Source: Maritimibacter sp.
Lineage (GTDB): Bacteria > Pseudomonadota > Alphaproteobacteria > Rhodobacterales > Rhodobacteraceae
Direction: 5' to 3'
Length of the DNA: 64,000 bases
NCBI GenBank assembly: GCA_011389895.1
Contig: JAABTN010000010.1
Coordinates: forward strand, 28,639 to 92,638
Below, in pieces: positions 43,245 through 52,845 of the stretch (positions within the stretch are counted from its first letter, which is position 1; the number at the start of each line of letters is the position of its first letter). Both the position numbers and the translations under genes were made by a program. Under the pieces are notes generated by a model. That model was given only the letters and a program-made list of their open reading frames with translations. It was not told the DNA's origin and did no database searches.

Positions 43245-44468
43245 TCAGTCTCCGATCCGCGTGACAGATTGCCCGGCCCGCAGGTCCGGCATGGCCGCGG
43301 CGAGGATCATGTCACCTTCGGCAAGGCCCGAGGCGATTTCGACGCGGGCGCCGTTTTCCCATGTGCGGGCGATTTCGACCGGCTGGCGGGTGAGCGTGCC
43401 ATCTACGATGGTCATGACGAATGCCCCGTCGGCGTCTTCGCGAATGGCTTCGACCGGTACAGAGAGAGCGGCGGCGTTTTCTTCGAGAAGGATGCGACCC
43501 GAGGCGAACATGCCGCCACGCAGAAGACCCTCGGGGTTTTCGAGCGAGATGTAGACGGGCAGGGCGCGCGAACCGGTGATGGCCAAGGGGCTGATGCGCT
43601 CGACCTCGCCGGTGAAGATCCGGTCGCCGAAGCCCTCGACGGTCAGTTGCACGGTCTGGCCGGTCGCGATCATCGGGCTTTTCGATACCGGCGCGGTGGC
43701 TTCGACCTCAAACGTCGACAGGTCCACGATGGTGAACAGGGGTGACCCTGTGGCAACGAATTCGCCGGGGTCGGCGGCACGTTCGGAAATGACGCCATCG
43801 AAGGGGGCCGACACGGTCGCCTTGTCCAGCGCGGCCTGCGCATTTGCCACGGCGGTTTCCTGTGCCGCGAGCTGGGCCTGGAGCTGCTGCAAACCCGAGC
43901 GCGCGTTCTCAAGCGCGGTGGATGCGGCGAGTTCGCGTTCGACCAGAGTTTGTGTGCGGGTGAAATCGCTCTGCGCCTGCTCCATCTGAATGCGCGTTGC
44001 CCTGGCATTCGACATCGCCTGATCAAGCTGGTTTTGCAGCGAATCGACGTCGAAGCGGGCGAGAAGCGCGCCCTCGGCGATGCTGTCGCCCTCGCGCGCT
44101 GTCACCTCGATCAGCCGGGCGGACACTTCGGACGACAGGTGAACCTGGCGCGCTGGGGTGAGCGACCCGGTCAGGCGCAGGGTTTCCTCGAGCGACCTGG
44201 GTGCGATCGTCTCGACCTCGAACGGGGCCAGTTGCACCACGGTCTCTTGCGGCTCTTGGGCCACCGGGCCACTCGTCGCGGCCATGTCCGCGGCGGTCCG
44301 CGTTTCGGTGTAGTAGAAAAACCCGCCGCCACCGGCAGCAAGCAGCACCAAGACCAGACCCCAGATCCATCCACGACGCGGCTTTGGCGTTTCCCCACGG
44401 GCGCTTTGTTCGGCCCGGGCCTTTTCGCGTTTGTTCATCGCCCAGTCCGGCTTGTCTTGCATGTTCAT
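43245..44468 (-). CDS. RND efflux periplasmic adaptor (membrane fusion protein)
   Basis: Links the RND pump to an outer-membrane channel. 407 residues: a cytoplasmic basic N-terminus, one membrane helix (about 31-52, WIWGLVLVLLAAGGGGFFYY), the lipoyl-like half domain (ARLIEVTAREGDSIAEGALLA), a coiled-coil hairpin (about 150-205, FTRTQTLVERELAAST), and the second half domain with PFDGVISERAADPGEFV. Anchored by a helix rather than a lipid. Sits between the regulator and the pump in one operon. Confidence 0.92.
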   Translation of the reverse strand: MNMQDKPDWAMNKREKARAEQSARGETPKPRRGWIWGLVLVLLAAGGGGFFYYTETRTAADMAATSGPVAQEPQETVVQLAPFEVETIAPRSLEETLRLTGSLTPARQVHLSSEVSARLIEVTAREGDSIAEGALLARFDVDSLQNQLDQAMSNARATRIQMEQAQSDFTRTQTLVERELAASTALENARSGLQQLQAQLAAQETAVANAQAALDKATVSAPFDGVISERAADPGEFVATGSPLFTIVDLSTFEVEATAPVSKSPMIATGQTVQLTVEGFGDRIFTGEVERISPLAITGSRALPVYISLENPEGLLRGGMFASGRILLEENAAALSVPVEAIREDADGAFVMTIVDGTLTRQPVEIARTWENGARVEIASGLAEGDMILAAAMPDLRAGQSVTRIGD

Positions 44469-44471
44469 GGC

Positions 44472-44936
44472 TTATTCCTCATGGCCCGAAGCCTTGGATT
44501 GGTGCCGCTCCCACTGCGCGAGAAACGCGGCGGATCTGCGAAAAAATGCGGCGAGGCTACACACCCGCTCCTGCGCGTCCGCCCGGGTGGCAGGGAAATC
44601 ACGGGCCACGGAATCAAGCGTCTCGGCCCGGTCTTCAAAGCGAAGCGCCATCGCCTGAAGCGTTCTGCGCGCCGGGTCGTCGGCGGCGCGGTAGCTGTCT
44701 TGCCGGGTGCCGATGGCCCCGATCCGCTCAAGCGCGCCCTTTTCGGCCAACAGGCGGCAATTGGTCGATGCCGAGGCCTTGGAAATCCCAAGCTTGGCAG
44801 AGATTTCGTTCAGGGTCCGGGGTTCCCCTTCCACCACCAAAAGCCCGAGGATCTGCCCCGCGATGCGTGGCAGCCCGTCTTCCTGCGTGAAGAAGCCCAT
44901 CTGCTCGATAAAGTGGTCGATCGGATCGCGGTTCAT
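44472..44936 (-). CDS. GbsR/MarR-type transcriptional regulator of the RND operon
   Basis: A 154-residue winged-helix regulator from ATG 44936 (MNRDPIDHFIEQMGFF). The N-terminal region FTQEDGLPRIAGQILGLLVV and helix-turn-helix LNEISAKLGISKASASTNCRLL are typical of the GbsR group. First gene of the operon with the adaptor (3-bp gap) and pump, so it is probably a local repressor. An inverted repeat 31 bp upstream of its start is a likely binding site. Confidence 0.85.
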   Translation of the reverse strand: MNRDPIDHFIEQMGFFTQEDGLPRIAGQILGLLVVEGEPRTLNEISAKLGISKASASTNCRLLAEKGALERIGAIGTRQDSYRAADDPARRTLQAMALRFEDRAETLDSVARDFPATRADAQERVCSLAAFFRRSAAFLAQWERHQSKASGHEE

Positions 44937-44966
44937 GGGCAGGCATATAGAGGCGGCGCGGGCATC

Positions 44967-44984
44967 GTTCAATGGGAATTGAAC
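44967..44984. promoter_or_regulatory. Palindromic operator candidate between the regulator and ilvD
   Basis: GTTCAAT-GGGA-ATTGAAC (7-4-7, perfect) lies 31 bp upstream of the GbsR-like gene in the divergent gap to ilvD, and another GAAC half-site follows at 44990-44993. Confidence 0.5.
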
Positions 44985-45091
44985 GGTTTGAACGAAATAA
45001 TTCCCGATGGGCCAAATCGCGGTGCTGTGCATTGCGTGTCGGCCTTGGCTCGACTACACACGACACCGTTTCGTGCACAGGAGAAAACCCC

Positions 45092-46933
45092 ATGCCTTTC
45101 TACCGTTCCCGCCGTTCCACCCATGGCCGCAACATGGCCGGGGCCCGTGGCCTTTGGCGTGCCACCGGGATGAAGGATGAAGATTTCGGCAAGCCGATCA
45201 TCGCCGTCGTGAACAGTTTTACCCAGTTCGTGCCGGGACATGTGCATCTCAAGGATATCGGCCAACTGGTCGCGGGCGAGATCGAGAAAGCCGGGGGCGT
45301 GGCCAAGGAATTCAACACCATCGCGGTCGATGATGGCATCGCCATGGGTCACGATGGCATGCTTTACTCCCTGCCGTCGCGCGAAGTGATCGCCGACAGC
45401 GTGGAATACATGGTCAACGCGCATTGTGCCGATGCGATGGTCTGTATCTCGAACTGTGACAAGATCACGCCGGGCATGATGATGGCCGCCATGCGGCTCA
45501 ATGTGCCGGTCATCTTCGTCTCGGGCGGTCCGATGGAAGCGGGCAAGGTGACGGTGGATGATCTTGAGAAAGCCGTGGACCTTGTCGATGCGATGGTCGC
45601 GGCGGCGGATGAGAAATACACCGACGAACAGGTGGCGGAATTCGAAGCCAACGCCTGCCCGACCTGTGGGTCGTGCTCGGGCATGTTCACCGCGAATTCG
45701 ATGAATTGTCTGGCCGAGGCGCTGGGCCTCGCGTTGCCGGGGAACGGCTCGACCCTCGCCACCCATGCCGACCGCGAGCGGCTGTTTCGCGAAGCCGGGC
45801 GGCGGATCGTCGAGATCACCAAGCTGCATTACGAGGTCGAGGACAAAGGGTATCTGCCGCGCGAAATCGCGACGTTCGAAGCCTTTGAGAACGCCATGTC
45901 GATGGACATCGCCATGGGCGGCTCGACCAACACGGTGCTTCACCTTCTGGCCATCGCTTACGAAGGCAAGGTGGATTTCACCATGGACGACATCGACCGG
46001 CTGAGCCGCAAGGTGCCGGTTCTGTGCAAGGTCGCCCCGGCGAAAGACAACGTCCACATGGAGGATGTCCACCGCGCCGGGGGCATCTTCGCGATCCTCG
46101 GTGAAATGCTGCGCGGCGGGCTGTTGCATGGCGATGTGCGCACGGTCCACGCCGACAGCATGGCGGATGCCGTCGCCAAGTGGGACGTGGTCGTGACCGA
46201 TGACGAGGCGGTCGAAGAATTCTACCGCGCCGCGCCCGGTGGCGTGCGCACCACGCAGGCGTTCTCGACCGACAACCGGTACAAGTCGCTGGATCGGGAC
46301 CGGTCAGACGGCGTGATCCGGTCGGTCGATAGCGCGTTCTCGCAAGATGGCGGCCTGGCCGTGCTGTTTGGCAATATTGCCGAGCTTGGCTGTATCGTGA
46401 AAACCGCGGGCGTCGACGACTCGATCCTGAAATTCACCGGCACGGCACGTGTGTTCGAGAGCCAGGATGACGCGGTGAACGGCATTCTCACCGGCAAGGT
46501 GAGCGAAGGCGAGGTCGTGGTGATCCGGTTCGAAGGCCCGCAGGGCGGGCCCGGGATGCAGGAGATGCTCTATCCGACCAGCTATCTGAAATCCAAGGGA
46601 TTGGGCAAAGCCTGTGCGCTCTTCACCGATGGCCGGTTCTCGGGCGGGACATCGGGGCTGTCGATCGGCCACGCAAGCCCGGAAGCGGCGGAAGGCGGCA
46701 TGATCGCGCTGGTGGAAACCGGCGACACGATCGAGATCGACATCCCCAACCGCACTATCAACCTCGCCGTGTCCGACACCGTGCTGGCCGCGCGTCGCGA
46801 AGCGATGGGACCCTTGCCATGGACGCCCGCCGCACCCCGCAAACGCGAGGTCTCAAAGGCGCTTCGGGCCTATGCCATGTTGGCCTCTTCGGCCAGCAAG
46901 GGCGCGGTGCGCATGCTGCCCGGCGAAAGCTGA
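45092..46933 (+). CDS. ilvD: Dihydroxy-acid dehydratase
   Basis: Converts dihydroxy acids to 2-oxo acids in valine, isoleucine and leucine synthesis. 613 residues from ATG 45092 (AGGAG upstream). Start [20 protein letters not shown] is typical; [11 protein letters not shown] (CDK) and [20 protein letters not shown] supply cluster-binding Cys residues; the C-terminal [20 protein letters not shown] is invariant in the family. Divergent from the efflux operon, followed by a hairpin. Not in an ilv operon here. Confidence 0.95.
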   Translation: MPFYRSRRSTHGRNMAGARGLWRATGMKDEDFGKPIIAVVNSFTQFVPGHVHLKDIGQLVAGEIEKAGGVAKEFNTIAVDDGIAMGHDGMLYSLPSREVIADSVEYMVNAHCADAMVCISNCDKITPGMMMAAMRLNVPVIFVSGGPMEAGKVTVDDLEKAVDLVDAMVAAADEKYTDEQVAEFEANACPTCGSCSGMFTANSMNCLAEALGLALPGNGSTLATHADRERLFREAGRRIVEITKLHYEVEDKGYLPREIATFEAFENAMSMDIAMGGSTNTVLHLLAIAYEGKVDFTMDDIDRLSRKVPVLCKVAPAKDNVHMEDVHRAGGIFAILGEMLRGGLLHGDVRTVHADSMADAVAKWDVVVTDDEAVEEFYRAAPGGVRTTQAFSTDNRYKSLDRDRSDGVIRSVDSAFSQDGGLAVLFGNIAELGCIVKTAGVDDSILKFTGTARVFESQDDAVNGILTGKVSEGEVVVIRFEGPQGGPGMQEMLYPTSYLKSKGLGKACALFTDGRFSGGTSGLSIGHASPEAAEGGMIALVETGDTIEIDIPNRTINLAVSDTVLAARREAMGPLPWTPAAPRKREVSKALRAYAMLASSASKGAVRMLPGES

Positions 46934-46952
46934 ACCAGCGGAACAAAAGTGT

Positions 46953-46970
46953 GCGGGCCTTCGGGCCCGC
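46953..46970 (+). terminator. Hairpin after ilvD
   Basis: GCGGGCC (46953-46959) and GGCCCGC (46964-46970) with a TTCG loop, 19 bp past the ilvD stop. No U-run, but the TTCG tetraloop makes it very stable. Confidence 0.6.
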
Positions 46971-47013
46971 GCTGGGTCAGCCGCATCAATCGCCGGGCGA
47001 TTGCTGCGGCGGT

Positions 47014-47050
47014 CGGGGGATCCTCCCCCGAAAACCCCCGGGAATATTTT
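47014..47050. repeat. GC-palindrome plus AATATTTT element between ilvD and the ABC exporter
   Basis: A near-palindrome CGGGGGATCCTCCCCCG (47014-47030) is followed by AAAACCCCCGGGAATATTTT. Strings of this kind recur in 3' regions in Rhodobacteraceae (from memory). Probably a dispersed terminator-like element. Confidence 0.4.
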
Positions 47051-47124
47051 CGGAACGATGAAGCGGCGCACTTGCCGGATCGGGCACCTTTGTCTATCTG
47101 GTCGCAAAACGATTGGGACGGGAT

Positions 47125-48909
47125 ATGGCCGACACCTCGAAGGAAGAACGTGAGAAGTCCAAGCGGCTGGGTGCGCTGGGCGATCTGTGGCCATTCCTGG
47201 CCCCCTACAAGGGGCTTCTCATCGCCTCGGCTGTCGCGCTGGTTCTGACCGCCTGCATATCGCTGATCATGCCGCTCGCCGTGCGCCGGGTCATCGACGG
47301 TTTCTCGACCTCGGAAGATGCGCTGCTTGACCAGTATTTTCTTGCGGCCCTTGGGATCGCCGTGGCGCTCGCCCTTGGCACGGGTCTTCGGTATTATCTG
47401 GTCACGCGGTTGGGGGAACGGGTCGTGGCCGATATCCGCGAGGCGGTGTTCAGCCGCGTGATCGGGTTGAGCCCGGCGTTTTTCGAAAAGCTCATGACCG
47501 GCGAGGTTCTGAGCCGGATCACAACCGACACGACGCTGATCCTGTCCGTGATCGGATCATCGGTGTCGATTGCGTTGCGCAATTTCCTGATCCTCGTTGG
47601 CGGCACGGTGATGCTTCTCATCACCTCAGCCAAGCTGACCTCGATGGTGCTTTTGGTCGTGCCCGTGGTGATGGTGCCGATCATCGTCCTTGGGCGGCGC
47701 ATGCGGGTTCTGAGCCGTGACAACCAGGATTGGATCGCGCGCTCGTCTGGCAATGCCTCCGAGGCGCTTTTGTCGGTGCAGACCGTGCAGGCCTTTACCC
47801 ACGAAGAACCGTCGCGGGCGCGGTTTCGCGACGTGACCGAAGAAAGCTACCGGTCGGCCAAGAAACGCGTGACCACGCGCGCGCTGATGACGGTGATCGT
47901 GATCACGTTGGTGTTCTCGGGCGTGGTCGGTGTGCTCTGGATCGGGGCGCGCGACGTGCGGGCGGGCGATATGACGGTCGGGGCCCTCGTTCAATTCGTC
48001 ATCTACGCGATCATGACCGCCGGTGCTGTGGGCGCCTTGTCCGAGATCTGGTCAGAATTACAGCGCGCGGCGGGGGCCACCGAACGTCTGGCCGAATTGC
48101 TCAAGGCCGAGGACGAGGTGACAGACCCGGACAAGCCGGCGCCGATGCCGACCCCGGTCAAGGGCGCGATAGATTTCGAGGGCGTGGTGTTTCGCTACCC
48201 TGCACGTCCGGAACATGTGGCGTTGAACAAGGTGGACCTGCATGTAAAGCCGGGCGAAACCGTGGCGCTGGTCGGCCCGTCCGGGGCGGGCAAATCGACC
48301 ATCATCCAGCTTTTGCAGCGGTTCTATGACCCGAACGAAGGCGCGGTGAAGATCGACGGCATAGATTTGCGGGATGTGTCGCGGCGCGATTTCCGCAAGC
48401 ATATTGCGCTTGTGCCGCAGGACGCGGTGATCTTTGCCGACACGGCGCGCGAGAATATTCGCTTCGGGCGGCCCGATGCGACCGATGCCGAGGTCGAGGC
48501 GGCGGCGCAGGCGGCGGCGGCGGACGAATTTCTGATGAAGCTGCCGGATGGCTATGACAGCTATGTCGGGGAGCGCGGCGTGATGCTTTCGGGCGGGCAG
48601 AAACAGCGTATCGCGATCGCCCGTGCGATCCTGCGCGATGCGCCGATCCTGCTTCTGGACGAGGCGACATCGGCGCTTGATGCCGAAAGCGAGCGGTTGG
48701 TTCAATCGGCGGTGGAGCACATGGCCAAGGGGCGCACGACGCTCATTATCGCGCATCGTCTGGCGACCGTGAAGAAAGCCGACCGGATCGTGGTTTTCGA
48801 GGATGGGCAGATCGTAGGGCAGGGCACCCATGATGAGCTGGTGGCCGAAGGCGGACTTTACGCGCGTCTCGCCCGGCTTCAATTCACCGCCGGTCTGGCC
48901 GCCGAATAG
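47125..48909 (+). CDS. ABC exporter, fused membrane and ATPase domains (MsbA-like)
   Basis: Homodimeric exporter of lipid, drug or peptide type. 594 residues from ATG 47125 (a second ATG lies at 47113). Residues 20-310 are the six-helix membrane domain (ERVVADIREAVFSRVIGLSP, FFEKLMTGEVLSRITTD). The ATPase domain starts at about 345: Walker A GPSGAGKSTIIQ, signature LSGGQKQRIAIARAIL, Walker B ILLLDEATSALD, and H-loop IIAHRLATV. Substrate unknown. Apparently a single gene. Confidence 0.9.
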   Translation: MADTSKEEREKSKRLGALGDLWPFLAPYKGLLIASAVALVLTACISLIMPLAVRRVIDGFSTSEDALLDQYFLAALGIAVALALGTGLRYYLVTRLGERVVADIREAVFSRVIGLSPAFFEKLMTGEVLSRITTDTTLILSVIGSSVSIALRNFLILVGGTVMLLITSAKLTSMVLLVVPVVMVPIIVLGRRMRVLSRDNQDWIARSSGNASEALLSVQTVQAFTHEEPSRARFRDVTEESYRSAKKRVTTRALMTVIVITLVFSGVVGVLWIGARDVRAGDMTVGALVQFVIYAIMTAGAVGALSEIWSELQRAAGATERLAELLKAEDEVTDPDKPAPMPTPVKGAIDFEGVVFRYPARPEHVALNKVDLHVKPGETVALVGPSGAGKSTIIQLLQRFYDPNEGAVKIDGIDLRDVSRRDFRKHIALVPQDAVIFADTARENIRFGRPDATDAEVEAAAQAAAADEFLMKLPDGYDSYVGERGVMLSGGQKQRIAIARAILRDAPILLLDEATSALDAESERLVQSAVEHMAKGRTTLIIAHRLATVKKADRIVVFEDGQIVGQGTHDELVAEGGLYARLARLQFTAGLAAE

Positions 48910-48997
48910 GGCCTTTGCCAGCCACGTCACCCTTGCGGTGCAGGGGGAAAGCCGCCATTTCTAACCTATAGGTCAGCCGCGACCGCAGGGAGGAAAC

Positions 48998-50890
48998 ATG
49001 GCACGCTACACTTTCAGCTCACTCGAAGCCCGCAACGAGATCGAAGGCGAGAAGCCTTGGGCCGAGCGGCGCTTGCCGACCACGGTCTATGACCTCCTGT
49101 CGGAGACGGCGGAGAAATTCGGATCCCGCAAATCCGTGTCGTTCCAGATCGAGAGCGGTCCGAAGGACAAGGCCGAGACGCTGAATTGGCGCGCCCTGCA
49201 TGACAAGTCGGTGCAGACCGCGAACCTGTTTCGCGAACTCGGGGTCGGGCCGGGTGATGTCGTGGCCTACGTTTTGCCGAATTCGAACGAGACATTGATC
49301 ACGCTTCTGGGCGGGATGATCTCGGGGATCGTCGCCCCGGTGAACCCGCTGCTGGAGCCGGAACAGATCGCCTCGATCCTGCGGCAGACCGGGGCCAAGG
49401 TGGTCGTGACCCTGCGCGGCTTTCCCAAGACGGACGTGGCCCAGAAGGTGCACGAGGCGATCGAGGATGCGCCGGATGTCGAACATGTGCTCGAGATCGA
49501 CCTGAACCGCTATCTCACCCCGCCGAAAAGCTGGATCGTGCCGCTGATCCGGCCCAAGGTCGCGCCGAAACATGCTGCGAAGGTGCAGGGGTTCAACGCC
49601 GCGATTGCGCGCCAGCCCAAGACGCTCACCTTCGAGGATGAGAAGGTGGACCGGGTGGCAGCCTATTTCCATACCGGCGGCACCACCGGCATGCCGAAGG
49701 TGGCGCAGCACAAGTTCTCAGGCATCATCTATAACGGCTGGCTCGGCGCGAACCTTCTGTTCGATGAAAAAGACGTGTTGATCTGCCCCCTGCCGCTGTT
49801 TCATGTTTTCGCCGTTCATGTTGTCTTCATGGCCGTGCTGACCTCCGGGTCGCACGTGGTGTTCCCGACACCTGCGGGTTACCGTGGCGACGGGGTGTTC
49901 GACAATTTCTGGAAACTGATCGAACGCTACGGCGTGACCTTCGTGATCACCGTGCCGACCGCCATTTCCGCCCTGATGCAGCGCCCGGTGGATGCGGATG
50001 TCTCGACGCTCAAGGTGGCCTTCTCTGGCTCGGCCCCCTTGCCGGTCGAGCTGTATAACCGGTTCGAGAAGGCGACTGATGTCAAGATCGTGGAAGGGTA
50101 TGGGCTGACCGAGGCGACCTGTCTGGTTTCCTGCAACCCCACGGACGGGGTGAAGAAGATCGGCTCTGTCGGCATCCCGTTCCCCTACACCAGCGTGAAG
50201 ATCCTGCACTGCGATGCGGATGGCAACGTCCAGAAGGAATGCGGGGTCGAGGAAGTGGGCGAGATCTGTGTCTCGAACCCGGGCGTCTTCGTGGGAGAGA
50301 CCTATACCGAAGAGGCCAAGAACGCGGGCATGTTCACCAAGGACGGTTACATGCGCACAGGCGATCTCGGGCGGCTGGACGAGGATGGTTATCTCTGGAT
50401 CACGGGTCGGGCCAAGGACATCATCATTCGCGGGGGACACAACATCGACCCGGCGGAGATTGAAGAGGTTCTGGCGGGTCACGACGCGGTCGCCGTGGTC
50501 GGGGCGATCGGGCAGCCCGACAAGGTCGCGGGGGAATTGCCCTGCGCCTTCGTCGAATTGGTCGAGGGTGCTACGGTCAGCGAGAAAGAGCTGATGGATT
50601 ATGCGCGTGAGAACATATCCGAACGCGCGGCGGTGCCGAAGTATATCGAGATCATGGACGAGATTCCGAAAACCGGCGTTGGCAAGGTGTTCAAGCCGGA
50701 CCTGCGGAAATCGGCCATCATGCGCGTCTACAACGGGGCGCTGGAAGAGGCCGGGCTGAGCGCCGAAGTGGTCGCGGTGGTCGAGGACAAGAAACGCGGG
50801 CTGGTCGCGCAGATCGAAGATCGTGGCGCGGACCGGGACAAGGCCGAGAAGGTGCTGGGCAATTTCACCCGCCCCTATGATTGGGTTTGA
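48998..50890 (+). CDS. Acyl-CoA synthetase (AMP-forming)
   Basis: Activates a carboxylic acid with ATP and CoA. 630 residues, preceded by GGGAGGAAAC. AMP-binding motif YFHTGGTTGMPKVAQHKF (about 225), YGLTEATCLVS (about 368), YMRTGDLGRLDEDGYLWITG (about 452) and KDIIIRGGHNIDPAEIEEVL. The C-terminal lid includes KTGVGKVFKPDLR with the catalytic Lys. Substrate class cannot be told from these motifs. Followed by strong hairpins. Confidence 0.88.
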   Translation: MARYTFSSLEARNEIEGEKPWAERRLPTTVYDLLSETAEKFGSRKSVSFQIESGPKDKAETLNWRALHDKSVQTANLFRELGVGPGDVVAYVLPNSNETLITLLGGMISGIVAPVNPLLEPEQIASILRQTGAKVVVTLRGFPKTDVAQKVHEAIEDAPDVEHVLEIDLNRYLTPPKSWIVPLIRPKVAPKHAAKVQGFNAAIARQPKTLTFEDEKVDRVAAYFHTGGTTGMPKVAQHKFSGIIYNGWLGANLLFDEKDVLICPLPLFHVFAVHVVFMAVLTSGSHVVFPTPAGYRGDGVFDNFWKLIERYGVTFVITVPTAISALMQRPVDADVSTLKVAFSGSAPLPVELYNRFEKATDVKIVEGYGLTEATCLVSCNPTDGVKKIGSVGIPFPYTSVKILHCDADGNVQKECGVEEVGEICVSNPGVFVGETYTEEAKNAGMFTKDGYMRTGDLGRLDEDGYLWITGRAKDIIIRGGHNIDPAEIEEVLAGHDAVAVVGAIGQPDKVAGELPCAFVELVEGATVSEKELMDYARENISERAAVPKYIEIMDEIPKTGVGKVFKPDLRKSAIMRVYNGALEEAGLSAEVVAVVEDKKRGLVAQIEDRGADRDKAEKVLGNFTRPYDWV

Positions 50891-50894
50891 TGAC

Positions 50895-50910
50895 TGCGGC
50901 TTTGGCCGCA
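50895..50910 (+). terminator. First hairpin after the acyl-CoA synthetase
   Basis: TGCGGC (50895-50900) and GCCGCA (50905-50910), TTTG loop, 4 bp after the stop. Confidence 0.4.
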
Positions 50911-50933
50911 CTCCAAGGCCGGTGAAAGGCACC

Positions 50934-50962
50934 GACCGGCGCGGGTGATCCCGGCGCCGGTC
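50934..50962. terminator. Strong hairpin between the acyl-CoA synthetase and luxI genes
   Basis: GACCGGCGC (50934-50942) pairs with GCGCCGGTC (50954-50962); the inner GGG/CCC pairs add three more, with one bulged G and a TGAT loop. It separates two convergent genes and can serve both. Confidence 0.65.
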
Positions 50963-51001
50963 GTGCAAGCAGCAGATGCGAAGCGCCGGTCGCGTGGCGT
51001 G

Positions 51002-51589
51002 TTAGTGGAGTTTGTCGGAGAGGTTGATCGACACGACCTGGTTGCGGATGCCGTCAATCTCCATGACCCGACCGGCCGCGACCGTCTCCAACCCGCAACG
51101 GCGCGCCCATCTGGGCCAATTCGCCGGGATCAGACCCAGAACCCGCACCGCCCCCAGTTCGCGCGCGGCCTTGGTCATCTCGGTGATCAGGTGGGCATGA
51201 ACGACCCGCCGGATTTTCTGTGGCGTGTCATGGGCGACGAACACCCGTGAGCTTTCCCAGATGTTCGGGTCCACCGGCGCGGTGTCATACAACAAATCCG
51301 ACGGAATCGACTCCAAGAGCCCGTTCTGTGCATCGCGGATCATGTAGCTGTAGATCCCGCAGCGCGCCGTTGTCGGCGTCAGCCGGATGCCCGCAAGGAT
51401 CGTGCCGAATTGGTGAACCGCCACCCAACGGCTCGCTGGTGTGTCGTATTGGTCGTATTCCATGCCCATGGCTTCGGGCAAATCCCACTTGTTCTGGACG
51501 ATGAATGACTGTCGCCTAGCGCGAAGTAGATTTGCAAAAAGCTCGCCATGGTTGTGTAAATTGGCGAAAGAAAGTGTGGTGGTCTGCAT
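51002..51589 (-). CDS. luxI: Acyl-homoserine lactone synthase (LuxI family)
   Basis: Makes an N-acyl-homoserine lactone signal from S-adenosylmethionine and an acyl carrier. 195 residues from ATG 51589, 8 bp after GGAGG; an ATG at 51607 has no ribosome site. Conserved LuxI positions are visible: ARRQSF and NKW (Arg, Phe, Trp), MEYDQYDTP (acidic pair), AGIRLTPT, and WESSRVFV, equivalent to the ExSRF block. Downstream of a luxR gene in the same direction. Acyl chain length not predictable. Confidence 0.88.
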   Translation of the reverse strand: MQTTTLSFANLHNHGELFANLLRARRQSFIVQNKWDLPEAMGMEYDQYDTPASRWVAVHQFGTILAGIRLTPTTARCGIYSYMIRDAQNGLLESIPSDLLYDTAPVDPNIWESSRVFVAHDTPQKIRRVVHAHLITEMTKAARELGAVRVLGLIPANWPRWARRCGLETVAAGRVMEIDGIRNQVVSINLSDKLH

Positions 51590-51666
51590 GTGATTAACCT
51601 CCGTCATTGAAAAGTGCAGCCATCCGCCAGATCCGGGCGTCGACCCTTCACCCGCGCCCTGTCCGG

Positions 51667-52278
51667 CTACAAAAGCCGGTAATCGCGCGCGCGTTGAATG
51701 GCTTCGGCAGTGGTTCTGGCGAATAACTTGCGCCGCGCCGTGGACAGCCGCGCCTTGAGCGCGCTTTCCGAAATCCTGAGCCTTGCGGCCCCGGCGGCGT
51801 AGCGGTTCCCCGACGCGATCACTTCAAGCGCGTCCTTCTCGGCGCGGGTCAGGTGATCGGGGGGCTCGGATTCATGATGGAGGCGCAAAACAAGACCCGA
51901 CAGAGAGGCGATCTCTTCGTCGGTAAATTCCCGGTCCGACCGCGCGACACCGGCGACGGTGCGCGATGTGACGGGACCACAGGAGATGCAGACGCCATGG
52001 GTCAGGCCGAAATCGGCGGCTTCGCGCATGATCCCGAAAGGATCGGGCAGGTCGATGTCGCGCCACCGGGTCGCTCCGCTGTGCGCGATGCCCCAGGCCA
52101 CCATCGGGTCGCGCAGGGCATAGGCGTTTTGCGAATAGTGGTCGGTCCAGGCCCGGTCATAGGTGCGAAACATCATCACCGGGGCGGCAAACCGGATATG
52201 AAGGGCAAGGAAGTACCCCGCCGGTGCCTCGGTCGCGAGGTCGGCCAACACGTCATCTATGATCTGATTCCGCCCCAT
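51667..52278 (-). CDS. luxR: LuxR-family quorum-sensing regulator
   Basis: Acyl-homoserine-lactone-binding transcription factor. 203 residues, about 35 shorter than typical LuxR. The N-terminal autoinducer domain has YSQNAYALRDPMVAWG (Trp, Asp) and FGLTHGVCISCGPV; the C-terminal LuxR helix-turn-helix begins LTRAEKDALEVIASG and has ISESALKARLSTARRKLF. The start at 52278 has AAAGG immediately in front, too close to be ideal, so the true start is uncertain. Co-directional with luxI, 77 bp upstream of its start. Confidence 0.85.
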   Translation of the reverse strand: MGRNQIIDDVLADLATEAPAGYFLALHIRFAAPVMMFRTYDRAWTDHYSQNAYALRDPMVAWGIAHSGATRWRDIDLPDPFGIMREAADFGLTHGVCISCGPVTSRTVAGVARSDREFTDEEIASLSGLVLRLHHESEPPDHLTRAEKDALEVIASGNRYAAGAARLRISESALKARLSTARRKLFARTTAEAIQRARDYRLL

Positions 52279-52525
52279 CCTTTAAGTAAGCGGTGGCCTT
52301 TTGTTGGATTCAACCCGGAATTGTTTTTTGGGCGCGCAAGACGTCCGATTTGCGTCGAAAACACGCACAAAACGCAAGAAACCAGGCGATTTTGCAAAAT
52401 GCGGCAACCGACCATCCCGCAAACTTGGCACGTACGCCTCCGCAAGAGTGCGAAAGGGCGACGCGGCGGGTGCCCCAGACGGGGCACGGGTGATGCCCGG
52501 AAGGCGTCGATTTGGCGAAGGGCGA

Positions 52526-52600
52526 TGGTGCCGCAGGGGAGGATTGAACTCCCGACCTCACCCTTACCAAGGGTGCGCTCTACCACTGAGCTACTGCGGC
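52526..52600 (-). tRNA. tRNA-Thr (anticodon GGT)
   Basis: A 75-nt cloverleaf on the minus strand with encoded CCA. Acceptor GCCGCAG/CTGCGGC, D-arm AGCTCAGTGGTAGAGC, anticodon loop CTTGGTAAG (GGT), T-arm GGGAGTTCAATCCTCCC. Confidence 0.95.
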
Positions 52601-52687
52601 CAACCGTGGGCGGCTGATTAGACCCAATTCATCAATGGTGCAAGCGCAATCTGGACCCTTTTTCAAGGACAGGTTAGAGAGAGGGCC

Positions 52688-52837
52688 ATGAGCCGGAAAA
52701 CGCCCCAGTCGCAAAAGGAAAAGGCCGCGCAGGAGCGCGACGAACGCCTGAAGGCGGCATTGAAGGCGAATATGGCCCGGCGCAAGGCACAGGCGCGTGC
52801 GCGGGCCACGGATGGCAAGAAAACAGGCGACGAGTAG
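52688..52837 (+). CDS. Small basic protein upstream of murA
   Basis: A 49-residue [23 protein letters not shown] at the start, then [20 protein letters not shown]. Almost entirely Lys, Arg, Ala, Gln and Glu, predicted as one long amphipathic or charged helix. A GAGAGAGGG ribosome site lies just before the ATG, and the stop is 8 bp before murA. The clean ribosome site and tight spacing support translation. Similar small ORFs occur before murA in relatives (from memory). Function unknown. Confidence 0.6.
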   Translation: MSRKTPQSQKEKAAQERDERLKAALKANMARRKAQARARATDGKKTGDE

Positions 52838-52845
52838 GACAGGGT

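Noticed and set aside
52279..52525. lux box upstream of luxR
   Set aside because: No convincing 18-20-bp dyad with the expected ends was found.
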